Assembly (NCBI GenBank): GCA_002104895.1
Contig: MCFG01000152.1
Location: forward strand, 1-64,000
Length of the DNA stretch: 64,000 bases
Direction of reading: 5' to 3'
DNA from: Anaeromyces robustus
Taxonomy: Eukaryota; Neocallimastigomycota; Neocallimastigomycetes; Neocallimastigales; Neocallimastigaceae
A program made the position numbers and the translations under genes. The notes below the pieces were generated by a model. It saw only the letters and a program-made list of their open reading frames with translations. It had not been told where the DNA came from and did no database searches. This document shows, in pieces, positions 40,132-51,364 of this stretch (position 1 is its first letter; the number at the start of each line of letters is the position of its first letter).

Positions 40132-41088
40132 ATGTCTTTATGTTTATATAACCAAATGTTAAAAACTTCATTAGATGATCTTTCAGGAGATAACTTACTT
40201 TTTGACAATGACTTTTACTGTGAATGTAATATAGATCAATATGGAGATAGCTACCAAGGAAATAATAACGAATATAATCACAGGAATAATTACAAATTTA
40301 ATAGATATGAACACGGACAATGCCATAGAGATGGACATGGACATAAACATAAACATGGACATAAACATGGACATGGACATGGACATAGACATGGAGATAG
40401 ACACAGAAATGAATATAGATATGGATATAGAAATTTCTTAAGCAGCAATTATAGTTGTCATTATAATCATGATTCCCCAGAATATAATGATAATTGTAAT
40501 AATTATCATAACTATCATTTTGTAATGCTAAATGATAGTCATTACTTTAATAATCATTCAGTAGAATGTAGTGATGATTATCACAATAATCACTCTCTAA
40601 TATGCGATGAAAATTTTAATAATCAATATAGTTCTTCATTAGAATCAAATCATCAATTTGAAAGTCATGATGATCATCATGGTGATCATCATGGACATCA
40701 TGGTCATGGACATCACGGTCATGAACATTACGGTCATGAATATCATGGTGATCATCATGAACATCACGGTCATGGACATCATGGTATTGAACATCATGGT
40801 ATTGAACATCATGGTAATGAACATCATGGTATTGAAAATTATGATCATGGACATCACGGTTATGGACATCACGGTCATGGACATCATGATCATGGAAATA
40901 ATGGACATAATGATAAAAATCATGAAAATCATATACATAGTGAAAATTTCAATAACCATGAAAGTCAATGTATTCCTTCAAATATTAGTTTATTATATAA
41001 ATTAGAAAATTTATCAATTTCATGTGTTAATAATAATACAAATACTAATAATGATATTGAGATTCATTCCGATGAACCAAAAGAATAA
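40132..41088 (+). CDS. His-rich metal-binding-like protein, copy 1
   Basis: A single exon of 318 residues. The N-terminus MSLCLYNQMLKTSLDDLSGD is not His-rich and has no signal peptide. Residues about 62-90 are HGHKHKHGHKHGHGHGHRHG. The middle is Asn/His/Tyr/Ser. Residues about 180-265 are some 20 [HGN]-H-H-G-x-[EG]-H repeats. The C-terminus (LLYKLENLSISCVNN) is ordinary. No known domain is present; unlike the gene at 36.0 kb there is no Hsp20 region. Such His arrays usually bind Zn, Ni, Co or Cu. Compared with copy 2 the frame ends 11 codons earlier because a CAA is TAA here. It shares promoter and most of its sequence with copy 2, 3502 bases downstream. Confidence 0.85.
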   Translation: MSLCLYNQMLKTSLDDLSGDNLLFDNDFYCECNIDQYGDSYQGNNNEYNHRNNYKFNRYEHGQCHRDGHGHKHKHGHKHGHGHGHRHGDRHRNEYRYGYRNFLSSNYSCHYNHDSPEYNDNCNNYHNYHFVMLNDSHYFNNHSVECSDDYHNNHSLICDENFNNQYSSSLESNHQFESHDDHHGDHHGHHGHGHHGHEHYGHEYHGDHHEHHGHGHHGIEHHGIEHHGNEHHGIENYDHGHHGYGHHGHGHHDHGNNGHNDKNHENHIHSENFNNHESQCIPSNISLLYKLENLSISCVNNNTNTNNDIEIHSDEPKE

Positions 41089-41540
41089 ATTAAGGTATTG
41101 CATATTTCAACTATCTGAATAAAAGCATGAAATCCCTATTTAAAATATAGTAAAATAATAAAAAATAAACTATGCTTATAAATTATATAAATATATTTTT
41201 ATGTATAGTAATATCGTATATAAAGTATTAAAATATATTAATATTTTTAACAAAACTAATATAAATTTAAAATTTATAACATATTAAAAAAAGTAATATA
41301 ACTAATAAGTAAAAAAAGAAATAAATAAATAAAAAAAAAAAAAAAAACATTAAATCAATAATTTGTTCCATATATGAAACAAAAATTAATTTTAATTTGT
41401 ATATATATTTATTTTTCATACATTCATGTAGTAAATATATTTATTTTTTAATAATAAAAATTAAAACCAAGCATAAAAAAACTTCCTTAGTCTAAATTAT
41501 TATTATTATTTCGATACGGATTCACTTTTATGTAATTTAT
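41089..41540. other. AT-rich spacer between His-rich duplicates
   Basis: 3' flank of copy 1, still alignable to the flank of copy 2 for about 60 bases, then spacer with A runs and the start of the second duplicate. Confidence 0.5.
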
Positions 41541-41610
41541 ATGACACATGTATGTTTAATTTAAATTATTAATTTTAAATAAAGATTAATCCTAGTCTAA
41601 AAAAAAAAAA
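41541..41610 (+). mobile_element. LINE 3' tail, family C
   Basis: Ends AATAAAGATTAATCC then TAGTCTAAAAAAAAAAAA, immediately before the family A fragment. Confidence 0.45.
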
Positions 41611-42140
41611 TCGATAAAGATGCTTATCCTGGTATCAGTAATGGTGTTACATTTGTTGAACGGGCGAAACTTGAAATATATATACTTCTTTCTGTATTAA
41701 TTGGTGGAAAAGAACCTAGGGTTTTAATGAAATAAATAACAATAGTCCATATAAAAAAGGAATGGAAATGTTTGTTTAAGTGTCAGACTATGAGCCTGGT
41801 ACATATATAAAATGTCCATTCTTGTTGCGATCTGTTTTACTTGTTTTTTATTTTTTAGTATCATTTTTTTTTCAATATGTGTTTTTTTTATGATTCATGT
41901 ATTTTAATATTTAAATTCAATAAAGTTGATGTATGAATTGTTTGCCATAAAAAAAAAATTGTTGCGATCTGCGGCTCTATTGAATGATATTTTGCTTGGG
42001 GTCTGCAAAAGACATCATATGTTATTCAATAAATTCAAAACTAACCTCTCCAAGAATGACAATGTTGATAAACAATAGGATAGCCTAGTAAGGCAAATGC
42101 GATCCTATTACTGACCCAAGTGGAATAGGATAGATCAATG
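41611..42140 (+). mobile_element. LINE 3' fragment (family A), interrupted by a retrocopy
   Basis: Matches the copy at 20.9-21.4 kb: TTGGTGGAAAAGAACCTAGG, CATTCTTGTTGCGATCTG, GGTCTGCAAAAGACATCA, CTCTCCAAGAATGACAATG and AAGTGGAATAGGATAGATCA. It is 5'-truncated, has several stops and lies in the second duplicate only. A 124-bp foreign segment splits it at the GCGATCTG site. Confidence 0.7.
41835..41958 (+). mobile_element. Retrocopy of an mRNA 3' end inside the LINE
   Basis: A 124-bp insert flanked on both sides by the same 13 bases, TTGTTGCGATCTG (41822-41834 and 41959-41971). It ends in 10 A, preceded 24 bases earlier by AATAAA (41919-41924), the normal layout of a polyadenylated transcript. 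The uninterrupted copy at 21.2 kb shows the site filled once. Poly(A) plus target-site duplication indicates reverse transcription of a truncated transcript. The source gene is not in this window. Confidence 0.8.
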
Positions 42141-42674
42141 TTTTTTTTATTATGTTTAAATAAAAATAAAATATATGAATAATAATTAGATTGTTATTAT
42201 ATATATACTTTTTTAAAATAATATATTATAAAAAAAAATAAAAAATAAAAAATTAAAATACATCAAATAATAATATAAAAAATAAAGAAAAGAAAAAAAA
42301 AGATAAATAATCTATAAAAGATAAATAACATATGTATGTTAAATTAAATTAATTTAAATAAAGATTAATCCTGCTGTTAATTTATAAATTTTTTATTATT
42401 TTACTTTTTTATGTTCATATATTATATTTTCTTTACTTAAATTTAATAATTTAAATAGAAGGAAAACTTTTATCAAGTCTAAACAAGAATTATTACTATT
42501 TATTATGTTTTTATTATTACTTATTTATATTTATTTTTTATACTTCTTTATTTATTTATTTTATTTATTTATTTTTTATTTATTTGCATTTATTTATATT
42601 TATTTATTTATTTAATTTATTTATTTTTGATTTATATTTATTTATTCATTTATTATTTATTTATTTATTTATTT

Positions 42675-42750
<76 letters not shown>

Positions 42751-42929
42751 TGTATTTATTAATTTATTTTTAATCAAGTATATAAAAAACGATAAAAATG
42801 TGGATTATTTTCTAATGTCAAAAAACAGGAAAAAAAAAATGGTTCAGTTAAAAAATAATATTATTATATTTAAAAAATTAATTAAAAAAACGTGGCTCTA
42901 ATTTAAAATAATAATTGAAAATATTAATA

Positions 42930-43021
<92 letters not shown>

Positions 43022-43318
43022 AAATAAATAAATAAATAAATAATAAATGAATAAATAAATTAATAATTAAATAATTGAATTATTAAATAATTAATAACTT
43101 GATATTGTATTGTATTATTATTAAATTATTCAATAGAATATACCATTAAATATAATTTTAATCTGGAAATTATTAATGATAAATAAATTTATATTGAAAT
43201 AAATTATTCAATACAATTAATATATTGATAAAATATCATTTATAATATATACATAATATATGGCAAAAACTTTAAATTTTTCTAATTATTAATAATTATT
43301 AATTAAAAATACATTTTG
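42141..43318. other. Spacer with (TTTA)n and (AAAT)n tracts
   Basis: Includes a family C tail relic at 42330-42375, a (TTTA)n tract at 42650-42765 and an (AAAT)n tract at 42930-43060. The + strand frame at 42584-42901 is the repeat read as Leu-Phe-Ile-Tyr and is not a gene. Confidence 0.7.
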
Positions 43319-43419
43319 TTTTAAATAATAATATTAACAAAGAAATATAATTTTGTTTTAAATAATAATATTAGCAGAGAAATATAATTTTGTTTTAAAT
43401 AATAATATTAGCAGAGAAA
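43319..43419 (+). repeat. 37-bp promoter minisatellite, second duplicate
   Basis: Same unit and 2.7 copies as at 39817, with AATATAATTTTG replacing AATATTATTTTG and one more GCAGAG variant. Confidence 0.8.
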
Positions 43420-43456
43420 AAAAAAATAAGAATATTTTATATAAATATTTTTTTAG

Positions 43457-43463
43457 TATAAAA
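43457..43463 (+). promoter_or_regulatory. TATA box of His-rich gene, copy 2
   Basis: TTTAGTATAAAAGTATC followed by AAATTTTTC, 177 bases before the start codon and essentially identical to copy 1. Confidence 0.55.
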
Positions 43464-43633
43464 GTATCAAATTTTTCTTCATTAAAATATTTAATTATAT
43501 AATAGAAATTTAAACAATACATTTATTAATAATTAATAATTTATAAAATTTAAAACGGTATAATTCTTTTGAATAATTTATTTATTATTATTATTTATTT
43601 TTTCTCTTTTTAAATATAAAAAAAAATACTAAG

Positions 43634-44623
43634 ATGTCTTTATGTTTATATAACCAAATGTTAAAAACTTCATTAGATGATCTTTCAGGAGATAACTTAC
43701 TTTTTGACAATGACTTTTACTGTGAATGTAATATAGATCAATATGGAGATAGCTACCAAGGAAATAATAACGAATATAATCACAGGAATAATTACAAATT
43801 TAATAGACATGAACACGGACAACGCCATAGAGATGGACATGGACATAAACATAAACATGGACATAAACATGGACATGGACATGGACATAGACATGGAGAT
43901 AGACACAGAAATGAATATAGATATGGATATAGAAATTTCTTAAGCAGCAATTATAGTTGTCATTATAATCATGATTCCCCAGAATATAATGATAATTGTA
44001 ATAATTATCATAGCCACCATTTTGTAATGCTAAATGATAGTCATTACTTTAATGATCATTCACTAGAATGTAATGATGATTATCACAATAATCATTCTCT
44101 AATATGCGATGAAAATTTTAATATTCAATATAGTTCTTCATTAGAATCAAATCATCAATTTGGAAGTCATGGTGATCATCATGGTGATCATTATGAAGGA
44201 CATTTTGAACAGGATAAACAAATTGAACAACATGGAGATTACGATCATGGACATCATGATCATGGACATCATGGTCATGGACATCACGGTCATGAACATC
44301 ATGGTAATGAACATCACGGTCAGGAACATCACGGTCAGGAACATCATGGTAATGAGCATCATGGTCATGGACATCACGGTCATGGACATCACGGTCACGA
44401 ACATCGCGGTCATGGACATCATGACAAAAATCATGAAAATCATATGCATAGTGAAAATTTCAATAACCACAAAAGTCAATGTATTCCTACAAATATTAAT
44501 TTATCAGATGAATTAGAAAATTTATCAATTTCATGTGTTAATAATAATGAAAATATTCATTCCGATGAACCAAAAGAACAAATTCAGGTATTATGTAAAG
44601 AAATACATACTTTAACTATCTGA
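43634..44623 (+). CDS. His-rich metal-binding-like protein, copy 2
   Basis: A single exon of 329 residues. It is nearly identical to copy 1 through residue 180, with scattered changes such as Tyr to His and Cys to Arg in the first His block. The second His region diverges. Copy 2 has an inserted YEGHFEQDKQIEQHGDYDHG segment and its own number of HGHEHHG-type repeats, so the arrays expanded independently after duplication. The C-terminus extends 11 residues further than copy 1 (EQIQVLCKEIHTLTI) and supplies an extra Cys. No recognised domain. Metal storage or buffering is the simplest inference; nothing shows which metal. Confidence 0.85.
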   Translation: MSLCLYNQMLKTSLDDLSGDNLLFDNDFYCECNIDQYGDSYQGNNNEYNHRNNYKFNRHEHGQRHRDGHGHKHKHGHKHGHGHGHRHGDRHRNEYRYGYRNFLSSNYSCHYNHDSPEYNDNCNNYHSHHFVMLNDSHYFNDHSLECNDDYHNNHSLICDENFNIQYSSSLESNHQFGSHGDHHGDHYEGHFEQDKQIEQHGDYDHGHHDHGHHGHGHHGHEHHGNEHHGQEHHGQEHHGNEHHGHGHHGHGHHGHEHRGHGHHDKNHENHMHSENFNNHKSQCIPTNINLSDELENLSISCVNNNENIHSDEPKEQIQVLCKEIHTLTI

Positions 44624-45189
44624 ATTAAAGCATGAAATTCATATTTAAAATAAAGTAAAATAAATCACTATATTCATAAGGATATAGTAGTGATTATTTT
44701 TTTTACCATTTTTATATATAGTTATATAGTTATTCAATTAAATTTACAAATAATCAATATATAAATCAAATATTTTATTTTTATTAATTTTTAGTTTTTA
44801 TATATAGTCATTTTTAATTTCTTTTAACCTATTTAATAATTAAATTATGTTTATGATATATAAATAACAAATTATAAAATATTAAAAAAAAATAAATAAG
44901 TAAAGAACAAAATAAAAATAAATAAAAAAATAAATAAAAAATAAATAAAAAAATAAATATTTTTTTTTTTGCATTCATCTATTTTATAATTTTCTTGTGT
45001 TTTACTATTATATATTTAATATTATTAAATATAAAAAAAAGGCATTGAATTTTTTAATATTATCATTTGTATTTCAAAGATATTAAAAATTTAAAAACTA
45101 GAAAGATGTAATTATTATGCTTGATTATGATATACGTTTGCACTTTGAGTATTTATTTAATTAAAAAATAATTTTTGATAGTAAAAGGT
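44624..45189. other. AT-rich spacer
   Basis: 3' flank of copy 2 followed by spacer. No gene seen. Confidence 0.55.
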
Positions 45190-45244
45190 TTTAAGTGAAT
45201 GACTTTCTTATTTAAATAAAGATTAATCCTAGTCTAAAAAAAAA
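45190..45244 (+). mobile_element. LINE 3' tail, family C
   Basis: ATTTAAATAAAGATTAATCC then TAGTCTAAAAAAAAA. Identical terminus to 41.6 kb. Confidence 0.45.
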
Positions 45245-45969
45245 CTTCTTATTATCCTTGTTGTCAATAAATCATTTGAATATTGAATATATAATTTTCC
45301 TTTCTTCTCTTTAATTAGATGGAATTCACTAGATTTTACCAATGACTTCTTTATTATTTTTTTCAGATAAAATGAGAACCTATATCAACCATAAAAATAT
45401 ATCTATTTCTTCTTTGTTGAACTTCAACTTTGGAATAGTTGCATTTCAATAAAAGGAAACGGAAATATTTAAAAAAAATTGAACTTCTTGTTTCATACTT
45501 TATGAGATTAATGGATTTTTTACAAAATCTGTACTAGTAATATGTAGCTTTTTGGAATTACTATTCAAACGGCGCAAGCCTACACTCTTCAATACCAAGA
45601 ACATCGACGTAATAAAACATAATAATAATATCACTAATTACGATATTAATTCAACCAGGGCCTTTAGAGTTTTTTATTTTTTTTATAAATAATAATAATA
45701 ATAACCTAATGGAAAGTTTAGTTAATATCATATTATAATTAGTATAGATGTTACTTCCTTGTTTTATAATATATTGTATAATTTAGAGAGATATGAAATC
45801 CAAATATTACATTACTCTCTACAGGAATTTTTTGTAATTTCAGAAATTTAATATATTATTTAGATAGAATTTTTATCTCTTTTATATTTACATAATCTAA
45901 ATGTATAAATATTTCTTAATAATAAATAAAAATAAAGAAGTGTATTCTCTTCCTTCAGCCAAAAAAAAA
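45245..45969 (+). mobile_element. 5'-truncated LINE (family B), degenerate
   Basis: Normal-composition sequence to about 45660, then 3' UTR ending AAGAAGTGTATTCTCTTCC then TTCAGCC and nine A. Its first half matches the - strand piece at 50.4-50.8 kb (GTTTCATAC…CTGTACTAGTAATAT…AGCTTTTTG). Its second half matches 50.9-51.3 kb (GTTACTTCCTTGTTTTATAA). No long frame remains. Confidence 0.55.
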
Positions 45970-47711
45970 TGTAATTTTATTAGAAAGATTATGATCTATG
46001 GGTGTTAAAAGTAGGTACTTTAAAGTATACATCTCAATAACATATTTAGAAAAACTCTGAATATATACATATATTTTATTTTAAAATAAACTACATAATT
46101 TATTTTATATTAAGCCAAATAATGTATAAATTAAATATATATGTTATATATTAAAAAAAAAGTAAAAATATTTAAAATATTAATAAAAAAAATAATATTC
46201 ACATTTAAATATATTTCAAAAAAAAAAGTCTACTTTCAATTTAATTTGTTTTATCTTATTATTATTTATATTTATTTACTTCATAATTTTTTTTTTCTAT
46301 AATATATATAAATATATAAATAATTATATAAATATATTATTAATTAAAAAAATTAATAAATATGATTATATATTATAAATAAAAAATAAAAAATTTCCCT
46401 AAAATAATTTTTTATTGAATTTGAACGTAACTAATAATTGCTTTTTGTAGCTTCTATGTATTCTATTTTTAATATTTAAAATTAGTTTTTTTTTTTTTAA
46501 TTTAAAATAAATGTAGATCGTTAAAAAATTTAATTACAAATATGTGGATTATTTTATTATTATGTAATTTCAATTAATACGCTTTTATAATAATATAAAA
46601 AACATGTATTTAATATAAATATATATTAAGCTTATTTTGAAATAATATATTAAATACAGAAAGTTAATATATATATTTATATATATATATTTTTTATATT
46701 ATTGGATGATATATTAAGTATTATTGATTTATTATTAATTATAAAAAAATATATATATAATAAAAAAAAAAAAACGGTATCTTGAAAAAAAATTTTTTTT
46801 AGGATACTTTTTTTTTTTTTTTTTTTTTTTTAAATTATTTTTCCTTTTTTTTAAAAAAATCATTTATTATAAATATTATAAAAAAGTATAATCATATATA
46901 ACACATGAAATATATATTAAATATCTATATAAATATATAATATAATATTCAAAGTACCTAATATATATATAAAATATTAAATATGTATAGTGTATATATA
47001 ACTACACCATCTCATAAAAATTATAGATTTATAGATTTATGAAAAAAACATTGATTTATATATAATCTTTTTTTTTTTTTTTTTTTTTATAATTATATAA
47101 TAATATATTTATCTTTTAATATCTCCATATACTAATTAATAACATAATTTTGTTATTATGTAATATATATATATTTTAACAATGTATATATTATGCATTT
47201 TTTTATTAAACTTTAATCTATATATTTTCAGTGTAACATTAGTAAATGTTATAGAACAACGGACTAATTTTTTGTGTACAAAAAAATATATTAAAATTTA
47301 TTATACAATAGACTTTAAAAAAAAATTTATATGTAAATCATTTAAATAATATTCAATTTTTCAATATATTATTGTTTTACAAATACATATCATAAATTAA
47401 TACTACAGTAAAATAATAATAAAAAAAAAAAAATGCTATGGAGTAATATAAAAGGTAATTAAAAAAAAAAATTAAAATATAATTTAAAAAAAAAAAAAAA
47501 GTATAAAAATAATAAAAATCCTTAAAAAAATTTTTATGATAAAATAATAAAAAACATATATTAAAAGGTATTATAAACATGTTGTTTATAAATACTTTTT
47601 ATATTTACTCATAAAAATTTATTATCCTTTATTAAAAATAATATTATTATTAAAAAAAAATAGAAAGCAAAAACATTAAAAAAATAATAAGCAGAAAAAT
47701 ATTTAAAAAAA
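45970..47711. other. AT-rich spacer
   Basis: Spacer with several long T runs (46806-46830, 47069-47088). The frame at 47377-47580 (-) is Phe/Tyr-rich noise. No gene seen. Confidence 0.6.
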
Positions 47712-48137
47712 ATGGCTGCTTTAGACAGTTTTGATATTATAGAGGGTGTTATACTATGTACAACTGCACAAAACCATCTTAAAATAGCCAAGAAAAGTCT
47801 TGATAAAATTAAAATATTTAATAAATTTAATATTATTAGTAATGGTTGTGTAATTGGTGTGATAAAAAAAAACAATATAAATAAAGCTGGTCTTAATTTA
47901 AACGAAGTGAAAGAAATAATGAAGGAACTTACTAATAACTTAAAAAGTGTTAATGTTCCTGAAGCTATTATAGTAAAAAATACCCTATTAAGAATTGATT
48001 TATTTTTCGATAATTATTTTGTTGACTTTCTACTAATGCAATCAAAAATTAATGATTTACAGATAGAATGTAAAAGAGGAATTAATATTATAGAAAATGT
48101 TAAAAATATTCTTATATCTATTAAAGTAAATCAATAA
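47712..48137 (+). CDS. Small hypothetical protein
   Basis: A single-exon frame of 141 residues starting MAALDSFDIIEGVILCTTAQ. Composition is balanced (Lys, Ile, Asn, Leu) with mainly helical character and hydrophobic heptads near residues 65-80 and 105-140. No signal peptide, membrane segment or known motif. The start is preceded by an A-run. Base composition rises clearly above the flanks, which supports a real gene. Function unknown; it stands alone, with no neighbour within 3 kb. Confidence 0.6.
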   Translation: MAALDSFDIIEGVILCTTAQNHLKIAKKSLDKIKIFNKFNIISNGCVIGVIKKNNINKAGLNLNEVKEIMKELTNNLKSVNVPEAIIVKNTLLRIDLFFDNYFVDFLLMQSKINDLQIECKRGINIIENVKNILISIKVNQ

Positions 48138-50424
48138 TAATAATAATATATCTATAAAAAAATTATAATATAAAAAACGCAAAACAACAATAACAATAAT
48201 TAATTATAATTAATCAAAAGTATAATAATAAAACTTTTAAAAAATATAAAAGTAAAAACAATAATAATAATAATAATAATAAATAACAGTAAATAATAAT
48301 AAATAATAATGATTAATAAATAATAATAATAATAATAATAATAATAAACAATAATGATTAATAAATAATAATATTAATCATAATATAATAATAGACAACA
48401 ATAAAAACAATTAACAGTAATATTAATTATAATTATAATTATATTTATAATAATAATTATTATTATAATAATAATAATAAAATTAAAATATAAAACAATA
48501 TTAATATTTTAATTAATAAATAAATATTATATTAGTATAATTATATAAATAAATATATGAATAATTATACTAATAAATCATCAGATAATATTTTATATGG
48601 TATAGCAATTGTAATAAAACAGTAAAATAATATATATGTATATATATGTATAACATAGAAAGTATATACATTGATTGTATATACATAAGTGTGATTATAT
48701 ATAACATATATAGTATATATGTATGATATGACATAAAGTGTATAATATAACATAATATGTATATTATATATATATTATATCATTATTAATAGTGATAATG
48801 GTGAAAAAAAAATAAAATCATTTAAAAAAAAAATATACAAAAAACAAATAACAATGTAATAATTAATAAAATTTGTAAAAAAAAGAATAATAAAAAAAAT
48901 TTCAAATTAATTTAAAAAACAATTATTTGTCTATTATTTATTTAATTTCATTTGAATATAAAAAAAAATAAATCATAAAAGATAAAAATTAAGATAGTAT
49001 TAAAGTAATTTAAATAGAAATATATATAAAATCAGTATAAAAGCTATTATAATATTAACAAGTAATATTTTAATATATAAAAAAGATAATAATAATTAGT
49101 TATTATAATTCTTTTGTAATATATATAAGAAACAATTGTTTGATAACAAATTTATAAATAATTTATGGGATATTTAAAATTGAATAAAAGTTTTATGACT
49201 TTTTAAATAATTAATCATAATTTTTTGTTTCTCAATTTCTTTTTAGTTATTAAAATAAAAAAATAGAAAAAACTAAATAATGGATATACAATATACATGA
49301 TTAATAATATTTTATGTTGAAATGTTTTATACATTCATTAATTACATAAGAAATTTTTAAAATCTCAAACTTAATTTTATAATATTTAAGTTTGAGATTT
49401 TAAAATAGAAAATTAGAATAAACTAAAAGTTGTTTTATAATTAAAGTTTATACAAATTTTAATTAAATTTTCAATTTCGTATAAATCATTCTTGCAATAA
49501 AAGGTAAAATTAAAAATGTAATATGTGAATTAATTGAAAAGTTTGAAACAATATATATATATATTATATTGTTATATATATATTTATAGTAAAGAACAAA
49601 ATAGGTAAACTTTATTTTTGCGTAACAAAATATATATTGATAGAATTGTTTATATTGTGGGAAAAAAAATATACCTAGTTCATATGAAAATACTGTTTAA
49701 AACTTATAAATAATACAGAAAAAATATATTTTTAAAAAAATATTCGAGAATTAGAATATTTATTATTTTAGAATATAAATTTATATAATAAAGAAGAGAA
49801 AGTGCAGGATTTTTTTTTAAAAAATGAATATTTATTTATTGTATTATTAATAAAAAATTTATAAAATTATATTTTTGATATTTTTTTTTTTAAATTTAAT
49901 TATCTTTTAGAAATAAATTTTTTTAATCTTAATATATTAAATAAACAGATAATGATATAATGTTAATATTTATATAACAAAATAATAGAATATATTTTGA
50001 AGTATAATAAAATTAAAAATTCAAATAAAATAAAATAAAAAAAAATATTAACGATATTTAATAACGTTATGAATTTTATATATATTTTAAAATTTAATCA
50101 AAGTCTCCCTTTTATAAAATAAAAGGTCTAGATTCTTTACCAATTAATATTTTCATTTTTTGTTCACAATGTTTTATTACAAAATTATCAGCCATTATTA
50201 TTAGTTTTAATATTATAATCGTGATTATTTAGAAAAAAAAATATTAAACAAATTTAACAATATTATTTTAGAAGAAATTGGTATTTAAGATACATCACTA
50301 TTACATATTTTTTTGAATTTTTAAGAATTGATTTTTGGATTATTGAAAAGACTAATTATCATTACAACTGTAAGGTTTTATTGAAGGTGTGATTATAATT
50401 AAATAATGTTGTTAATATATATTC
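48138..50424. other. AT-rich spacer
   Basis: Spacer rich in AAT and ATATGTATAT repeats. A strong 20-base hairpin lies at 49355-49405. No gene seen. Confidence 0.6.
49355..49405. repeat. Perfect inverted repeat, 20-base arms
   Basis: TTTTAAAATCTCAAACTTAA (49355-49374) and its exact complement (49386-49405) around an 11-base loop. The CTCAAAC core makes it unlikely to be an A+T accident. Confidence 0.7.
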
Positions 50425-50800
50425 TTTTTTTTTTTTTTTTTTTGGCTTAACATTTTTATTAATAACTTCAAAAAGCTGAATATTACTGGTACAGTTTTTA
50501 TTAAAAAAAAAAATCAGTCAACCCCACAAGGTATGAAACGGGAAGCATTTTTTGAACTTTTGTAAATATGCTTAATAGAATGTTTCTATTCCAATTTATC
50601 TATATACAGTTTTTCTAAAGCTGAAGTTTCATAAAAAAAAAAAGAAATAGATAAATTTTATAGTAATTATACTTTTTCTATTCTAAGATAGAGGGATGAC
50701 TATTAAATAAGAAATATTTCCTTTATCTTGTCTTCAAATCTAATCATAACAAATAATATTTAAATATCCCAATAAAAAATATTTTCTATGAAAAAAAAAA
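50425..50800 (-). mobile_element. LINE fragment (family B) with poly(A)
   Basis: Read on the - strand it ends in 19 A at 50443-50425. It contains CCCGTTTCATACCTTGTGG and ACTGTACCAGTAATATTCAG, which align with 45.5 kb. Degenerate. Confidence 0.5.
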
Positions 50801-50889
50801 AGAATATAACTTTTTTATATTAATTTTTTTTTAGTTTTTTGACTGTACAATTATATAGCTTTTTCAATATTTTTTTTATATTTTTTCAT

Positions 50890-51300
50890 TAGACTAAAAG
50901 AAGAGAATACACATCTATATTTTTATTTATTATTATTAAATATTAATATATTTATATTTAGTACATTTAATAAAATAAATATAAAAATAAAAATCTTTAG
51001 TAAAAAATCTAATATAAAGATAAATATATAATAAATTTCTGATATTATAATAATTTTAGTAGAAGGTACTATTCATTTCTAAATGGTACAATAACAATAT
51101 ATTATAAAACAAAGAAGTAACATTTGAATTAAAGATAATATAATGTTCACTAAACTCTCTTTTAGATAATTGTCATCATTTCTTATAAAAGAAGATGATT
51201 GTGAAGACCCTGTAGTTAAAAGAATGTTGCAATTCTATTATTAATATGAGGGTATTCATAACCCATCATAATAAGATGTTTAGATGTTTAGAATTACAAA
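50890..51300 (-). mobile_element. LINE 3' end (family B)
   Basis: - strand copy ending GTGTATTCTCTTCTTTTAGTC. Its coding-like part includes the membrane-like segment LVNIILSLIQMLLLCFIIYC. It aligns with 45.65-45.97 kb. Confidence 0.55.
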
Positions 51301-51364
51301 ATTTATTATTATCATAGTTTTTATCTTTAATTTATTGTTTATTAGTGAGATCATTCTAATTACC

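Larger units (their letters stand above)
38760..44645. repeat. Tandem segmental duplication, about 3.5 kb
   Basis: The first copy (about 38.8-41.15 kb) and the second (about 41.4-44.65 kb) each hold the same non-coding blocks, a (TTTA)n tract, a promoter minisatellite and one His-rich gene. Genes and promoter repeats are both offset by exactly 3502 bases. The second copy additionally contains the LINE fragment of 41.6-42.1 kb. Promoters and the first 180 codons differ at only a few positions, so the duplication is young. Confidence 0.8.

Noticed and set aside
40195-41005. Frames rich in Met-Ser-Met or Met-Asp-Ile over the His-rich genes, also at 43697-44516
   Set aside because: Shadows of the CATGGA-type repeats. 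The His frame has the conserved N- and C-termini in both duplicates.
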